From the NCBI RefSeq assembly GCF_000719975.1, contig NZ_JOIJ01000016.1, forward strand, positions 43,462 through 107,461: a stretch of DNA of 64,000 nucleotides. The letters are read 5' to 3'. Shown here piece after piece: positions 53,493 to 62,108 of this stretch. Under the pieces are notes generated by a model. That model was not told the DNA's origin and did not search any database. It saw only the letters and a list, made by a program, of their open reading frames with translations. A program made the translations under genes and the position numbers. The number at the start of each line of letters is the position of its first letter. Positions within the stretch are counted from its first letter, which is position 1. The stretch comes from Prauserella rugosa. Its GTDB lineage: Bacteria > Actinomycetota > Actinomycetes > Mycobacteriales > Pseudonocardiaceae.

Positions 53493-55091
53493 ATGTATCT
53501 GCACAGCACAGTCGGGGCGGCCGGATCGCCGCCCGACTCCACCCAGCTTCTGGCGCAGGCTGACGACGGGGGAATCTTCGCCGGCGTCGAGAGGTGGATC
53601 GAGGGGACGTTCACCCCGTTCTCGGAGTCCGTGTCCGGCTTCGTCTTCGGCGAGGTCACCATCGGTTCCATCTCGTTCCCCTGGATCGTCGCCTGGCTGA
53701 TCCTCGGCGCGATCGTCTTCACGCTCTACTTCGGTTTCATCCAGTTCCGCAAACTGAAGCTCGCCACCGACATCGTGCGTGGCAAGTACACCGACAAGAG
53801 CGAACCCGGCGAGATCAACCACTTCCAGGCCCTCGCCTCGGCACTATCCGGCACCGTCGGACTCGGCAACATCGCGGGCGTCGGTGCCGCAGTCACCATC
53901 GGTGGTGCCGGTGCGACGTTCTGGATGATCTGCGCCGGCTTCCTCGCCATGGCCACGAAGTTCGTGGAATGCACCCTCGGCGTGAAATACCGCGAGGAAC
54001 ACGCGGACGGCACGGTCTCCGGCGGCCCGATGTACTACCTGAGCAAGGGTGTCGCCGACCGCTTCAAGAACGGATTCGGCGTCGGACTCGGCAAGGTCCT
54101 CGCCGTCCTGACCGCCATCGGCATCCTGTTCTTCGGGATCGTCGGCGGCAACATGTTCCAGTCGAACCAGGCGTTCGCGCAGATCAAGACCGTCACCGGC
54201 GGCGAGGACGGCCTGCTCGGCAGCGACGGCGCCGCCCTGGTGTTCGGCATCGTCCTGGCGATCGTCATCGGTGTGGTCATCATCGGCGGCATCAAGTCGA
54301 TCGCCAAGGTCACCGAGAAGCTGGTGCCGGCGATGGCGGTCATCTACATCGCGGCCTGCCTCGTGGTCATCCTCGCCAACGTCGTCCACGTGCCGGACGC
54401 GTTCATGCAGATCATCGAGGGCGCGTTCACCGGCGAGGGCATCGCCGGTGGTGTGATCGGCGCCCTGATCGTCGGTATCCAGCGCTCGGCGTTCTCCAAC
54501 GAGGCCGGTGTCGGTTCGGCGCCGATCGCCCACTCCGCGGTGAAGACCAAGAACCCCGCCACCGAGGGTTTCGTGGCTCTGCTCGAGCCGTTCATCGACA
54601 CGGTGATCATCTGCACCATGACGGCGCTGACGATCGTCATCGCCAGCCCGGCAAGTTGGACGGAGGGCATCTTCGCCGTCAACCAGCTCGGCGAGGACGC
54701 TCCGGACGGCGTCACCGTCACCTCCGACGCATTCGCGACGGTGCTGCCCTGGTTCCCATATCTGCTGACGGTGGCGGTGGTGCTGTTCGCACTGTCGACC
54801 CTGATCACGTGGGGCTACTACGGCGAGAAGGCCTGGGGCTATCTGTTCGGCAAGAGCACGCCGTCGCTGCGCATCTACCAGGTGATCTTCTGCGTGATGT
54901 CGGCCGCGGGCGCGGTGCTCACGCTCCAGTCGGTCATCGACTTCGCCGACGCCGTGCTGTTCACGCTGGCGCTGTTCAACATCACCGGCCTGTATCTGCT
55001 GCTGCCGGTGGTCAAGCGCGAGGTGAACAACTTCCTCGGCAAGATCGACAGCGGCGAGATCCAGCGGAAGGACAAGAAGGCGGGCGTCTGA
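53493..55091 (+). CDS. Alanine/glycine:cation symporter (AGCS family), copy 2
   Basis: 532 residues, same layout as copy 1: PGEINHFQALASALSGTVGL, GNIAGVGAAVTIGGAGATFW, KYREEHADGTVSGGPMYYL, SAFSNEAGVGSAPIAHSAVK. Many DNA stretches are identical to copy 1 (for example around 51885/53844 and 52558/54526), pointing to recent duplication or gene conversion. The extracellular loop at residues about 385-405 differs most between copies (SPASWTEGIFAVNQLGED against SPQMWLDTKATVFAGGEAP), so substrate range may differ. Confidence 0.93.
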   Translation: MYLHSTVGAAGSPPDSTQLLAQADDGGIFAGVERWIEGTFTPFSESVSGFVFGEVTIGSISFPWIVAWLILGAIVFTLYFGFIQFRKLKLATDIVRGKYTDKSEPGEINHFQALASALSGTVGLGNIAGVGAAVTIGGAGATFWMICAGFLAMATKFVECTLGVKYREEHADGTVSGGPMYYLSKGVADRFKNGFGVGLGKVLAVLTAIGILFFGIVGGNMFQSNQAFAQIKTVTGGEDGLLGSDGAALVFGIVLAIVIGVVIIGGIKSIAKVTEKLVPAMAVIYIAACLVVILANVVHVPDAFMQIIEGAFTGEGIAGGVIGALIVGIQRSAFSNEAGVGSAPIAHSAVKTKNPATEGFVALLEPFIDTVIICTMTALTIVIASPASWTEGIFAVNQLGEDAPDGVTVTSDAFATVLPWFPYLLTVAVVLFALSTLITWGYYGEKAWGYLFGKSTPSLRIYQVIFCVMSAAGAVLTLQSVIDFADAVLFTLALFNITGLYLLLPVVKREVNNFLGKIDSGEIQRKDKKAGV

Positions 55092-55132
55092 CCCCGTCCC
55101 ACCCCGTCCGACCCCGCGGTACGCGGCTTCGG

Positions 55133-55164
55133 CGGCCCGGCATCCAACTTTGGGTGCCGGGCCG
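55133..55164 (+). terminator. Terminator of second AGCS gene
   Basis: CGGCCCGGCA (55133-55142) pairs with TGCCGGGCCG (55155-55164), followed by TCGTCGTTTTC. It starts 41 bases after the stop. Confidence 0.8.
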
Positions 55165-55538
55165 TCGTCGTTTTCAGCCCATGTCCAACCCCTTCGAGTG
55201 GTCACAAGGACTACACAACGTGATTAACGGTACGTCGCCGCCTGATCACGTATTGTCTGTGTCCGGAGTGACATCGGCCGCAAAACGGACGGTCCGACCA
55301 CCCGTCCGGAGCAACAACAGGACGAGCTGAGGCGTTCGCCCTACCGTGCAGCTGCACATGAATCTAGGGTTGGGCCGTGCGTACGCACCGAAAGGTGGAT
55401 TGGACAGTGTGCTTGCAAGTGAGCTCCGCGCCGCGGCCCCGGCGCCGCGCTGACCGTGGTTCGACCCCCGCCGGCGTTTCCGCGCAGACCGCCGGGTCAC
55501 CCACGCGCGCCTAGCTCCGAAAGGCCCTGACGATCACA

Positions 55539-55586
55539 GTGCGTATCAACCACGAGTCCTTCGGCGAGTACGGCGGCAGGACATGA
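55539..55586 (+). CDS. Possible 15-codon upstream ORF coupled to the globin gene
   Basis: GTG at 55539 opens MRINHESFGEYGGRT, and its TGA (55584-55586) overlaps the globin ATG (55583) as ATGA. The globin gene has only AGG two bases before its ATG, too close to serve well, so coupled re-initiation is likely. The rest of the 491-bp gap shows the terminator at 55133 and an ACGTGAT/ATCACGT inverted repeat (55218-55251), no further gene. Confidence 0.45.
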   Translation: MRINHESFGEYGGRT

Positions 55587-56758
55587 CAGCCGAGCCGATC
55601 AACCCCATCCCGAAGGTCGCCGACAACCGCGAGACGCCGGAAGCGGTCACGACCATGGTGCGCCACGTCCGCGAGACGTGGCAGGAGGTCGAGCCCTACA
55701 CGCCCGAGGTGGCGCAGTTCTTCTACGGAATGCTGTTCACCCTCGCCCCCGAGGCGCGCGACTTCTTCCCGATCCACATGGACGTGCGCAGCGGCAAGCT
55801 CGTGCGGGCGATCGTAAACATCCTGCAGTCGGTCGACCGGCCCGACGACGTCGCTCCCTACCTGGTGCAGCTCGGCCGCGACCACCGCAAGTTCGGGGTG
55901 CAGCCGCACCACTACGAGGCGATCGGCACGGCGCTGCTGGCCGCCGTGAAACGACAGCTGCAGGAGGCGTGGACGCCTGAGGTCGAGCGCGCGTGGGCCG
56001 AGGCGTTCACGATCGTCGCCCGGTCCATGCAGGATGCGGCCGAGGCCGACGAGTACCCGCCTTCGTGGACCGGCACGGTCGCCGAGCACCGCAGGTTGAG
56101 CTGGGACCTCGCGCTCGTGCGCATCGAACCGGACCGGCACATCCCGTTCCGTCCCGGCCAGTACCTGAGCGTCGAGGTGCCACAACGTCCGCGTCTGTGG
56201 CGCTACCTGTCCCCGGCGAACGCGCCGCGCACGGACGGCTCCCTCGAGTTCCACGTGCGCGCGATCGACGGCGGCTGGGTCTCCCGCGGCATCGTCGGGC
56301 ACACCCAGCCCGGCGACGTGTGGCGGTTCGGCGCCCCGATGGGCAGGCTCCACGTCGACCGCGACGCGGGCCGCGACGTGGTGATGATCGCCGGCGGCAC
56401 GGGTGTCGCCCCGCTGCAGTCGATCCTCGACGACCTCGGCCGGTTCGGGAAGAACCCGAACGTGACGATCTTCTACGGCGGTCAGAAGCGCGAGGACCTC
56501 TACGCGCTCGAATCGTTGCGCTCGCTCGCTTCGGTCAACCCGTGGCTGACCGTGCGGCCCGTCGTCGAGCAGGACGAGGGACTGTCCGGATTCGAGGTCG
56601 GCACGCTCCCCGACGCGGTCACCGCCCACGGCGCCTGGCACGACCACGACGTGCTCGTGTCGGGCTCGCCCGCGATGATCCGGGCGACAGTCAGCCGCAT
56701 GCTCGTCGCGGGCACGGCCCTCGACCAGATCCGCTACGACCCCTTCACGATCGAATAG
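55583..56758 (+). CDS. Globin-FAD/NAD reductase fusion (flavohemoglobin-like)
   Basis: 391 residues. Residues 1-145 are a globin with proximal histidine H101 in LGRDHRKFGV and FFPIHMDVRSGKLVRAIVNIL in the distal half. Residues 155-255 form the FAD domain (HIPFRPGQYLSVEVP, WRYLSPANAP as the RxYS-like motif). Residues 260-390 bind NAD(P)H (VVMIAGGTGVAPLQSIL, VLVSGSPAMI). It could dioxygenate nitric oxide to nitrate or act as an oxygen/redox sensor. The distal CD-corner Tyr is not clear, so NO-dioxygenase activity is inferred from architecture. Confidence 0.92.
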   Translation: MTAEPINPIPKVADNRETPEAVTTMVRHVRETWQEVEPYTPEVAQFFYGMLFTLAPEARDFFPIHMDVRSGKLVRAIVNILQSVDRPDDVAPYLVQLGRDHRKFGVQPHHYEAIGTALLAAVKRQLQEAWTPEVERAWAEAFTIVARSMQDAAEADEYPPSWTGTVAEHRRLSWDLALVRIEPDRHIPFRPGQYLSVEVPQRPRLWRYLSPANAPRTDGSLEFHVRAIDGGWVSRGIVGHTQPGDVWRFGAPMGRLHVDRDAGRDVVMIAGGTGVAPLQSILDDLGRFGKNPNVTIFYGGQKREDLYALESLRSLASVNPWLTVRPVVEQDEGLSGFEVGTLPDAVTAHGAWHDHDVLVSGSPAMIRATVSRMLVAGTALDQIRYDPFTIE

Positions 56759-56850
56759 CCGCGGGTTTCCCGCCCAGGCCACGAGATCCGCCCAACATCA
56801 CGCGATCCGCACCGCAAGATCCGCCCAGCCGCACCGACCCGTGCGCGATG

Positions 56851-57000
56851 CGCACCGACGCCCGCGGGGTTCACACCGACGCTTGTTGGGTTCGCGGCGA
56901 CGCCCACGGGGTTCGCACCCGGCATCGCCGCACGATGCACGCCGACGCCCGCGGGGTTCACACCCACCACCGCGCAATCCACACCGGCGCCCGCGAGGTT
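56851..57000. repeat. Seven-unit 21-bp minisatellite
   Basis: Units start at 56851, 56872, 56893, 56914 (24 bp, diverged), 56938, 56959 and 56980. The best form is CACGCCGACGCCCGCGGGGTT. GATCCGC-type short repeats precede from 56785. They fill part of the 604-bp gap 56759-57362. The rest of that gap is unusually AT-rich (57065-57185) and probably holds the promoter of the next gene. Confidence 0.8.
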
Positions 57001-57362
57001 CGCCTCCCGCCCCTACGACGTTTGCATCCGGCCGTCCTCGCGTGGGTTCCCCTCGCCCGCGCGGATGAGAACACGGCATTAATAACGCCGGAAAACAATT
57101 TATCCGCACGTCGCGTAAAACGACCACCGTCGAAGAAGTTCCCACATTTTGGGTTCTGGATTCTTTTTCTTGACCCTCGTTCTTCGCCGTGCCTACCGTG
57201 AGTCCCACGGGCCGCGCCGATGCGCGGTCCGTCCATACCACCGCTGCAACCAGCGGAAACGGGTCAACGACGACCCTCGCGTGCAGCACCCTGTGCCCTG
57301 ACACGGTTCTCGCCGTTTTCAGGGTTTCAGCATTTCCAGTGTTCTTATCGGGAGGGAAAACC

Positions 57363-58553
57363 ATGTCCGAAGCGACCGTGGAAAAGACGTCGGAATCGCG
57401 CCTTCGCCGCACCGTGACCGACAACCGGCTCGATGCCGGCGCGAAGCACACCCGTGGGCGCACCGGCGCGGGACACGAGATCCTGACCGATGACGTGCTG
57501 CACACCCTGCACGCCAGGGCGGCGGGCGACGAGCCCGACGACCGCCTTCTCGCCGAGGACATCGACGACCTCGCCGCATCCGGATTCCTCACTGCGGCCG
57601 TACCGGTTGAACTCGGCGGACTCGGGGCGACCGTCGACGAGGTGAACCGTGAGCAGCGCAGGCTGGCGTACTGGTCACCCGCGACCGCGCGCGCCGCCGC
57701 CGGACATCTGTCCTGGATCGGCGCAGCGGCGGACCTGCACCGCGCAGGCGATCACCGGCTCACGTGGCTGCTCGACGAAGCGGTGGCCGGGCGGGTCGTC
57801 GCCACCGTCCACGGGGCGACCAGCGACGCCTCCCGGCCCGACAAGGCGAGCAAAGCCGTTCCGGTGGACGGTGGATATCTGTTCTCCGGCACCGTGAACG
57901 TCACCGCACACGCACCGGGCTGGCACTGGCTCGGCCTGCACGCCACGAACGACACCGATCCGCAGGGGCCAACCGTCGTGCACGCCTTCGTCGACCGCAC
58001 CGCGCCAGGCGTGCACGCGCGCAACGGCGGCGTGCATCTGAAGAACGTGTTCGTACCCAAGGACAAGGTGATCGAGACCGTCGCTCTTGGACACCGGCCG
58101 GGCGCGACCGCCCGCATCCTGCCGTGGTTGCTGACCCTGCGGGCCAACATCTCGCTCGGGATCGGAGAACGCGCCCTCGACACTGCAGCCGACAGTGCTC
58201 GCCGCAACAGCGCCGCACGCCTCGACGTGCACGCCGTGCCACGCACCTCCTCCGTGCAGCATCGATCCGCGGAAGCTCGGCTGCTGCTGGAGAACACGAC
58301 GGCCCAGCTCGACAACCTGACGGGTGCGCTCGCGCACGGATACGTTCCGGGCGAGCTGCTTGCCACGGTGTCCGCAGCGGAACACAACGCCGAACAGACG
58401 GCACAACAGGTCGTCGACCTCTCACTGGACATCGCCGACCCGAGCTCGGTCCACACGAGAAGCGAACTCCACCGGCTTCGTGGCGACGTCCGCGCCGACA
58501 CCGTCGGGGCGCCGAATTCCCCGGCACACCACGACGTCGCCGCGGTCTCGTGA
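57363..58553 (+). CDS. Acyl-CoA-dehydrogenase-like flavoprotein (divergent)
   Basis: 396 residues from the ATG at 57363 after GGGAGGG. ACAD features: helical N-domain with DDLAASGFLTAAVPVELGGLGATVDEV, middle beta-domain GGYLFSGTVNVTAHAPGWHW and FVDRTAPGVHARNGGVHLKNVFVPKDKV, and a C-terminal helical domain with ARLLLENTTAQLDNLTGAL. The middle domain lacks the usual TEPxxGSD-like flavin contact and no catalytic Glu is obvious. It may be one of the acyl-CoA-independent relatives, such as a flavin-dependent monooxygenase. It stands alone after a long, AT-rich leader region. Confidence 0.8.
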   Translation: MSEATVEKTSESRLRRTVTDNRLDAGAKHTRGRTGAGHEILTDDVLHTLHARAAGDEPDDRLLAEDIDDLAASGFLTAAVPVELGGLGATVDEVNREQRRLAYWSPATARAAAGHLSWIGAAADLHRAGDHRLTWLLDEAVAGRVVATVHGATSDASRPDKASKAVPVDGGYLFSGTVNVTAHAPGWHWLGLHATNDTDPQGPTVVHAFVDRTAPGVHARNGGVHLKNVFVPKDKVIETVALGHRPGATARILPWLLTLRANISLGIGERALDTAADSARRNSAARLDVHAVPRTSSVQHRSAEARLLLENTTAQLDNLTGALAHGYVPGELLATVSAAEHNAEQTAQQVVDLSLDIADPSSVHTRSELHRLRGDVRADTVGAPNSPAHHDVAAVS

Positions 58554-58566
58554 CCGAAGCCCCGGC

Positions 58567-59265
58567 TCAGCCGACGCTGCCGTCGAGCAACCGGCTGTAA
58601 CGCAGACGCGTTGCCCGCTCGACACTGGCCGCCGCCGCGATGGCGGTGAGTGCGACGTTCAGCCACGCCGGAAGGTGCACCGGCGCGCCGAACACTCCGA
58701 TGTGCTCGGCGACGAACGGTACCTTTGTCAGCTGTGCGGCGATCTGACTGAGCACGACGAACAGGGAGCAGACGAGCACCACCACCGACAGGGCACCGAC
58801 GACCCGGCTCGCCGTCGGATGCGCGATGTCGAACCGCATCCGACGGCCCTCTGCCGTCGCCGGGTCGGGTGAGAGTTGATACTCGCCGCCTTCGCCGTCC
58901 CCGCCGTACTCGCCACCTTCGCCGTGCTCGGTTCCCGGCACGAAGTGACAGCGCTTGAGTCCGAAGGCGCTCACCTGAACGTCGATGATCCCACCGGGTA
59001 CCGGAAACCGAGCGGGAAGCTCCGCTTCGGCATGGTGCAGACCGTCCAGATACAGATCGGCCTTGACCCGGCCGGAATCCTGCTGTTTCCCGTGCCGGAC
59101 GTCGACGGTGTACACCACCTGCCGACCGTCCACGTTCAGGTACAGGTGCAACATCGCCCGGCTGAGGAACTGCCACCAACGGAACCGTTTCAACGGGCGC
59201 CCGTCGCCCGGCTGGACACGGCGTACCGCACGGTCCTGCCGCCATCGCCGGAACTTGCCCATCAT
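58567..59265 (-). CDS. Membrane protein with N-terminal beta-rich domain, unknown function
   Basis: 232 residues. The first 110 are basic and beta-rich (WWQFLSRAMLHLYLNVDGRQVVYTVDVRHGKQQ, then VQVSAFGLKRCHFVPG). A Gly/Glu-rich loop follows (about 112-130). Two membrane helices are at about 158-180 (VVGALSVVVLVCSLFVVLSQ) and 198-218. The last residues are basic. No family recognised. It overlaps the peptidase gene upstream by four bases (ATGA), so it is co-translated with it, perhaps as a membrane partner. Confidence 0.75.
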   Translation of the reverse strand: MMGKFRRWRQDRAVRRVQPGDGRPLKRFRWWQFLSRAMLHLYLNVDGRQVVYTVDVRHGKQQDSGRVKADLYLDGLHHAEAELPARFPVPGGIIDVQVSAFGLKRCHFVPGTEHGEGGEYGGDGEGGEYQLSPDPATAEGRRMRFDIAHPTASRVVGALSVVVLVCSLFVVLSQIAAQLTKVPFVAEHIGVFGAPVHLPAWLNVALTAIAAAASVERATRLRYSRLLDGSVG

Positions 59266-60770
59266 CGCGACTGTTCCCGTGTTTCCGCCGCACAGGCCAG
59301 ATCATGGGCGGGTCGCTGCCCGGTGGTCAGGAACTCCGTCACCGCATCGACGGCACATGTGTTCGCACTGAAGGGATACACGCCGTGCCCGCCCTGGTCG
59401 GCCGTCACCATGGTCGCCCGGTTCCCGAATGCCGAACGCAGTTTCAGCGCACCGGCCAACGGCGTACCGGGATCACGCTCGTTCTGCACCATGAGCACGT
59501 TCGACGGACCGCGATCACCGATCTGCACCGGCGCTTCCGGTCGTTCGTCGGGCCAGAAGGCGCACGGGCCGATGTTGGCCGTCGACCCGCCCAACATCGG
59601 ATACAGCGTGCGGTCGACGGCAACGGCCCGCTGGTAGTCCCGCACCTTGTCCGGCCAACGGGAGTCGCCGCAGGTGACCACCAGCCGCGCGGCCTGGAGG
59701 TTTTCCATGTCCGACGACGGCGGCGCCGGGAACTCCGGCAGCGGCGATCCCGTGTCGACGGCCTGCCACACCTCGGCCAAATGCGAGAACTGCGCGTCGG
59801 CGTAGGTGTAGGTGAAGGTCATCCCGCGCAACGCCAGCCCGTCGATTCCGTGCACCGGTTTCTCGTCCAGTCGATCCACGAGCTCGTAGAACTTCGCCGT
59901 CACCGCCGCCTCGGTCGTGCCAAGGCCGTACTCCGGGCGGGCTGCGGCGAACTCGGCAAAATCGGGGAAGCGGTCCTGCAAGCCGCGCGCGAATCCACGC
60001 ATCGCGGTCACGTCGTACCCACCGGGTCCGAGGTTGCTGTCGAGCACGATTCGGTCGCTGCGCTGCGGAAACATCGTCGTGTAGACGGCACCGAGATAGG
60101 TGCCGTACGACGCTCCGAGGTAGGAGACGTCCGACTCACCAAGGGCCTCACGGATCCGGTCCATGTCCCGTGCGGTGTTGGCCGTCGTGATGTGCTGATG
60201 CAGTCCGGCCGTCGGCGACGAGGCGCACTGCTCGGCGATCGTCCGTGCGTACCGCGCTGCCTTCGGCACATCGGCACGGCTCTCGGCATAGGCAGGGAAC
60301 GCGCCGCGAGTCAGTTGCGCTTCTGTCAGCTCACACGTCACGGGCGTGCTCTCACCGACACCGCGCGGGTCGAACCCGATCACGTCGTAGGACTCGAGTA
60401 CCTGCGGTGGCAGTCCGGCCGCCAATTGCGCCGGGTACTCGAGGCCCGGGCCTCCCGGGCCACCGGGGTTCGTCAGCAGCACACCCCGGCGTTTCGACGG
60501 ATCCGCGCTCGGCAACCGGGAGACCGCGATGTCGATCTGCGTGCCGTCCGGTTGGCGATAGTCCAATGGGACGCGCAGAGTGGAGCATTCCAGTTTCGGA
60601 GCGTCCATGTCGCCGGGGCACGGTCCCCACGCCAGCCGATCCACGGCCGTGTGCCCGTCAGAACTCGGTGTGGTCGCCGCCGCGGGCATCACCGTCGTCA
60701 GCCCGCTGACGACGACCGTGGCCACACCGGCGATCACGGCGCCGGTCAACGATGATGCTGTTCTGCGCAT
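59262..60770 (-). CDS. Secreted alpha/beta-hydrolase peptidase (TAP-like, SlpD/SlpE type)
   Basis: 502 residues from the ATG at 60770. Signal peptide about 1-33 (SSLTGAVIAGVATVVVSGLT ... AAAT). Hydrolase marks: LLTNPGGPGGPGLEYPAQLA (oxyanion loop), YDVIGFDPRGVGESTP, the nucleophile Ser in YLGASYGTYLGAVYTTMF, NERDPGTPLAGA (Asp) and TADQGGHGVYPFSANTCAVD (His). This is the tripeptidyl-aminopeptidase family of actinomycetes, which trims N-terminal tripeptides outside the cell. It is divergent from a two-component system, which may control it. Confidence 0.93.
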   Translation of the reverse strand: MRRTASSLTGAVIAGVATVVVSGLTTVMPAAATTPSSDGHTAVDRLAWGPCPGDMDAPKLECSTLRVPLDYRQPDGTQIDIAVSRLPSADPSKRRGVLLTNPGGPGGPGLEYPAQLAAGLPPQVLESYDVIGFDPRGVGESTPVTCELTEAQLTRGAFPAYAESRADVPKAARYARTIAEQCASSPTAGLHQHITTANTARDMDRIREALGESDVSYLGASYGTYLGAVYTTMFPQRSDRIVLDSNLGPGGYDVTAMRGFARGLQDRFPDFAEFAAARPEYGLGTTEAAVTAKFYELVDRLDEKPVHGIDGLALRGMTFTYTYADAQFSHLAEVWQAVDTGSPLPEFPAPPSSDMENLQAARLVVTCGDSRWPDKVRDYQRAVAVDRTLYPMLGGSTANIGPCAFWPDERPEAPVQIGDRGPSNVLMVQNERDPGTPLAGALKLRSAFGNRATMVTADQGGHGVYPFSANTCAVDAVTEFLTTGQRPAHDLACAAETREQSR

Positions 60771-60802
60771 GATGCTCCGACCTGTCGCCTGCCTTGTCCG
60801 GA

Positions 60803-60820
60803 CCGATTCTTCGGAATCGG
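60803..60820. promoter_or_regulatory. UUCG-type hairpin in the peptidase/kinase divergent region
   Basis: CCGATTC (60803-60809), loop TTCG, GAATCGG (60814-60820). A perfect stem with a very stable tetraloop, or equally a dyad for a dimeric regulator. It lies 33 bases upstream of the peptidase start and 109 bases from the kinase start. Confidence 0.5.
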
Positions 60821-60929
60821 CACCACGAGCACATCGGACCGGCGGCCAGAAGGATCCCCGACCGAGGTCTACCTCCGCCTTCGACCCAGGGCGGGTGCGG
60901 ACGGCCCTCTGCTCGGCGATACTGACCGC

Positions 60930-62108
60930 GTGACCACCGACGCTGCGCCACCGCTCTCGCCGGCCCAGCAGTCGTGGCGCCTGCTCGCCGCGAGCGCGAT
61001 CGGCCTCTTCCTGTGGTTCACCAACGGGGTCGTCGCGAGCAGAGCGGGGTACGTTCCGGACTGGTTCGTCGTCGGAGATCCGCTGGTGGGCGCAGGCTGT
61101 CTGGCCGTGGTGCTGTGGCGCAGGCGGTTCCCCGTCGCGGTCACCCTGGCGACGGCGGCCGGGACTGCGGCCTCCGTCGTCGCAGCCGGGCCGGCGATGC
61201 TGGCGTTGTGCTCGCTCGCCACCCGGCGCCGCCCCCTCGAGATCGCCGGGATGATGGTGGCCATGGTGGGACTGTCCCAGATATACGTCGAGCACGGCCT
61301 GGGCGCGCCCGTCGACGGGCCGCTGTGGGTCGAGCTCGGCACCGGGACACTCACCACGGGCATCGTGGCCGCCGTCGGCGCGGCCATCGGCGCCCGCCGG
61401 GTCGAGGTCCAGTCCCTGCGGCAACGGGCCGAGATCGCCGAACGCGAGCAGCACGCCCGCGCGGGTCACGCCCGCGTCCAGGAACGCAACCGGATCGCGC
61501 GCGAGATGCACGACGTCCTCGCACACCGGATCTCGCTGGTGTCGATGCAGGCCGGAGTTCTCGACCACCGCCGGGATTTACCCGACGAGGAACGTCATGT
61601 CCTGGTCCGCAGTATCGCCGAGAGCTCCCACCAGGCATTGGACGAACTCCGGCAGGTTCTCGGCGTGCTCCGTGCCGAATCGGAGACCCGCGAACCGCCG
61701 CAACCCTCGTTCGAGGATGTGCCGAATCTGGTCGACGAAGCACGGTCGGCCGGGCTCGACGTCGAGATCGAGGCCCCCGTGTCGTCCGCTCCCTCGAAGA
61801 CCGTCGGGCGAACCTGTTACCGAATCGTCCAAGAAGGACTGACCAACGCCACCAAGCACGCGCCGGGCGCGGCGGTACGCGTCAGGATCGAACCCATCGA
61901 CGATCAGCAGTTGCGCATCTGCATCCACAACACGTCGGCCACCGGCCCGGCGCCGGCACCGCCGAGCTCGGGATTCGGCCTACTCGGCCTCGCCGAGCGG
62001 GTGAACCTCGCAGGCGGCACACTCGATCACCGTCCGACCTCCGACGGCGGCTACGTCCTCACCGCATGTTTACCGTGGACGTGCCCCGAAAGCGACGAAG
62101 GTTCCTGA
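60930..62108 (+). CDS. Sensor histidine kinase, NarL-partner type (HisKA_3)
   Basis: 392 residues. Four or five membrane segments fill about 20-160. The dimerisation helix follows: NRIAREMHDVLAHRISLVSM, with H194 as phospho-acceptor. The ATPase domain has LTNATKHAPG (N box) and SGFGLLGLAERVNLAGG (G box). There is no large extracellular sensor, so it probably senses a membrane or wall condition. The GTG at 60930 has no clear ribosome site. It directly abuts the response-regulator gene. Confidence 0.95.
   Translation: MTTDAAPPLSPAQQSWRLLAASAIGLFLWFTNGVVASRAGYVPDWFVVGDPLVGAGCLAVVLWRRRFPVAVTLATAAGTAASVVAAGPAMLALCSLATRRRPLEIAGMMVAMVGLSQIYVEHGLGAPVDGPLWVELGTGTLTTGIVAAVGAAIGARRVEVQSLRQRAEIAEREQHARAGHARVQERNRIAREMHDVLAHRISLVSMQAGVLDHRRDLPDEERHVLVRSIAESSHQALDELRQVLGVLRAESETREPPQPSFEDVPNLVDEARSAGLDVEIEAPVSSAPSKTVGRTCYRIVQEGLTNATKHAPGAAVRVRIEPIDDQQLRICIHNTSATGPAPAPPSSGFGLLGLAERVNLAGGTLDHRPTSDGGYVLTACLPWTCPESDEGS

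Noticed and set aside
55409-55453. 14-codon GTG frame (MLASELRAAAPAPR) in the globin upstream region
   Set aside because: Ribosome-site spacing is poor and it is not coupled to a gene; kept out for lack of support.
57100-57115. Single DnaA-like TTATCCGCA in the leader of the 57363 gene
   Set aside because: One isolated imperfect box in AT-rich DNA is expected by chance.
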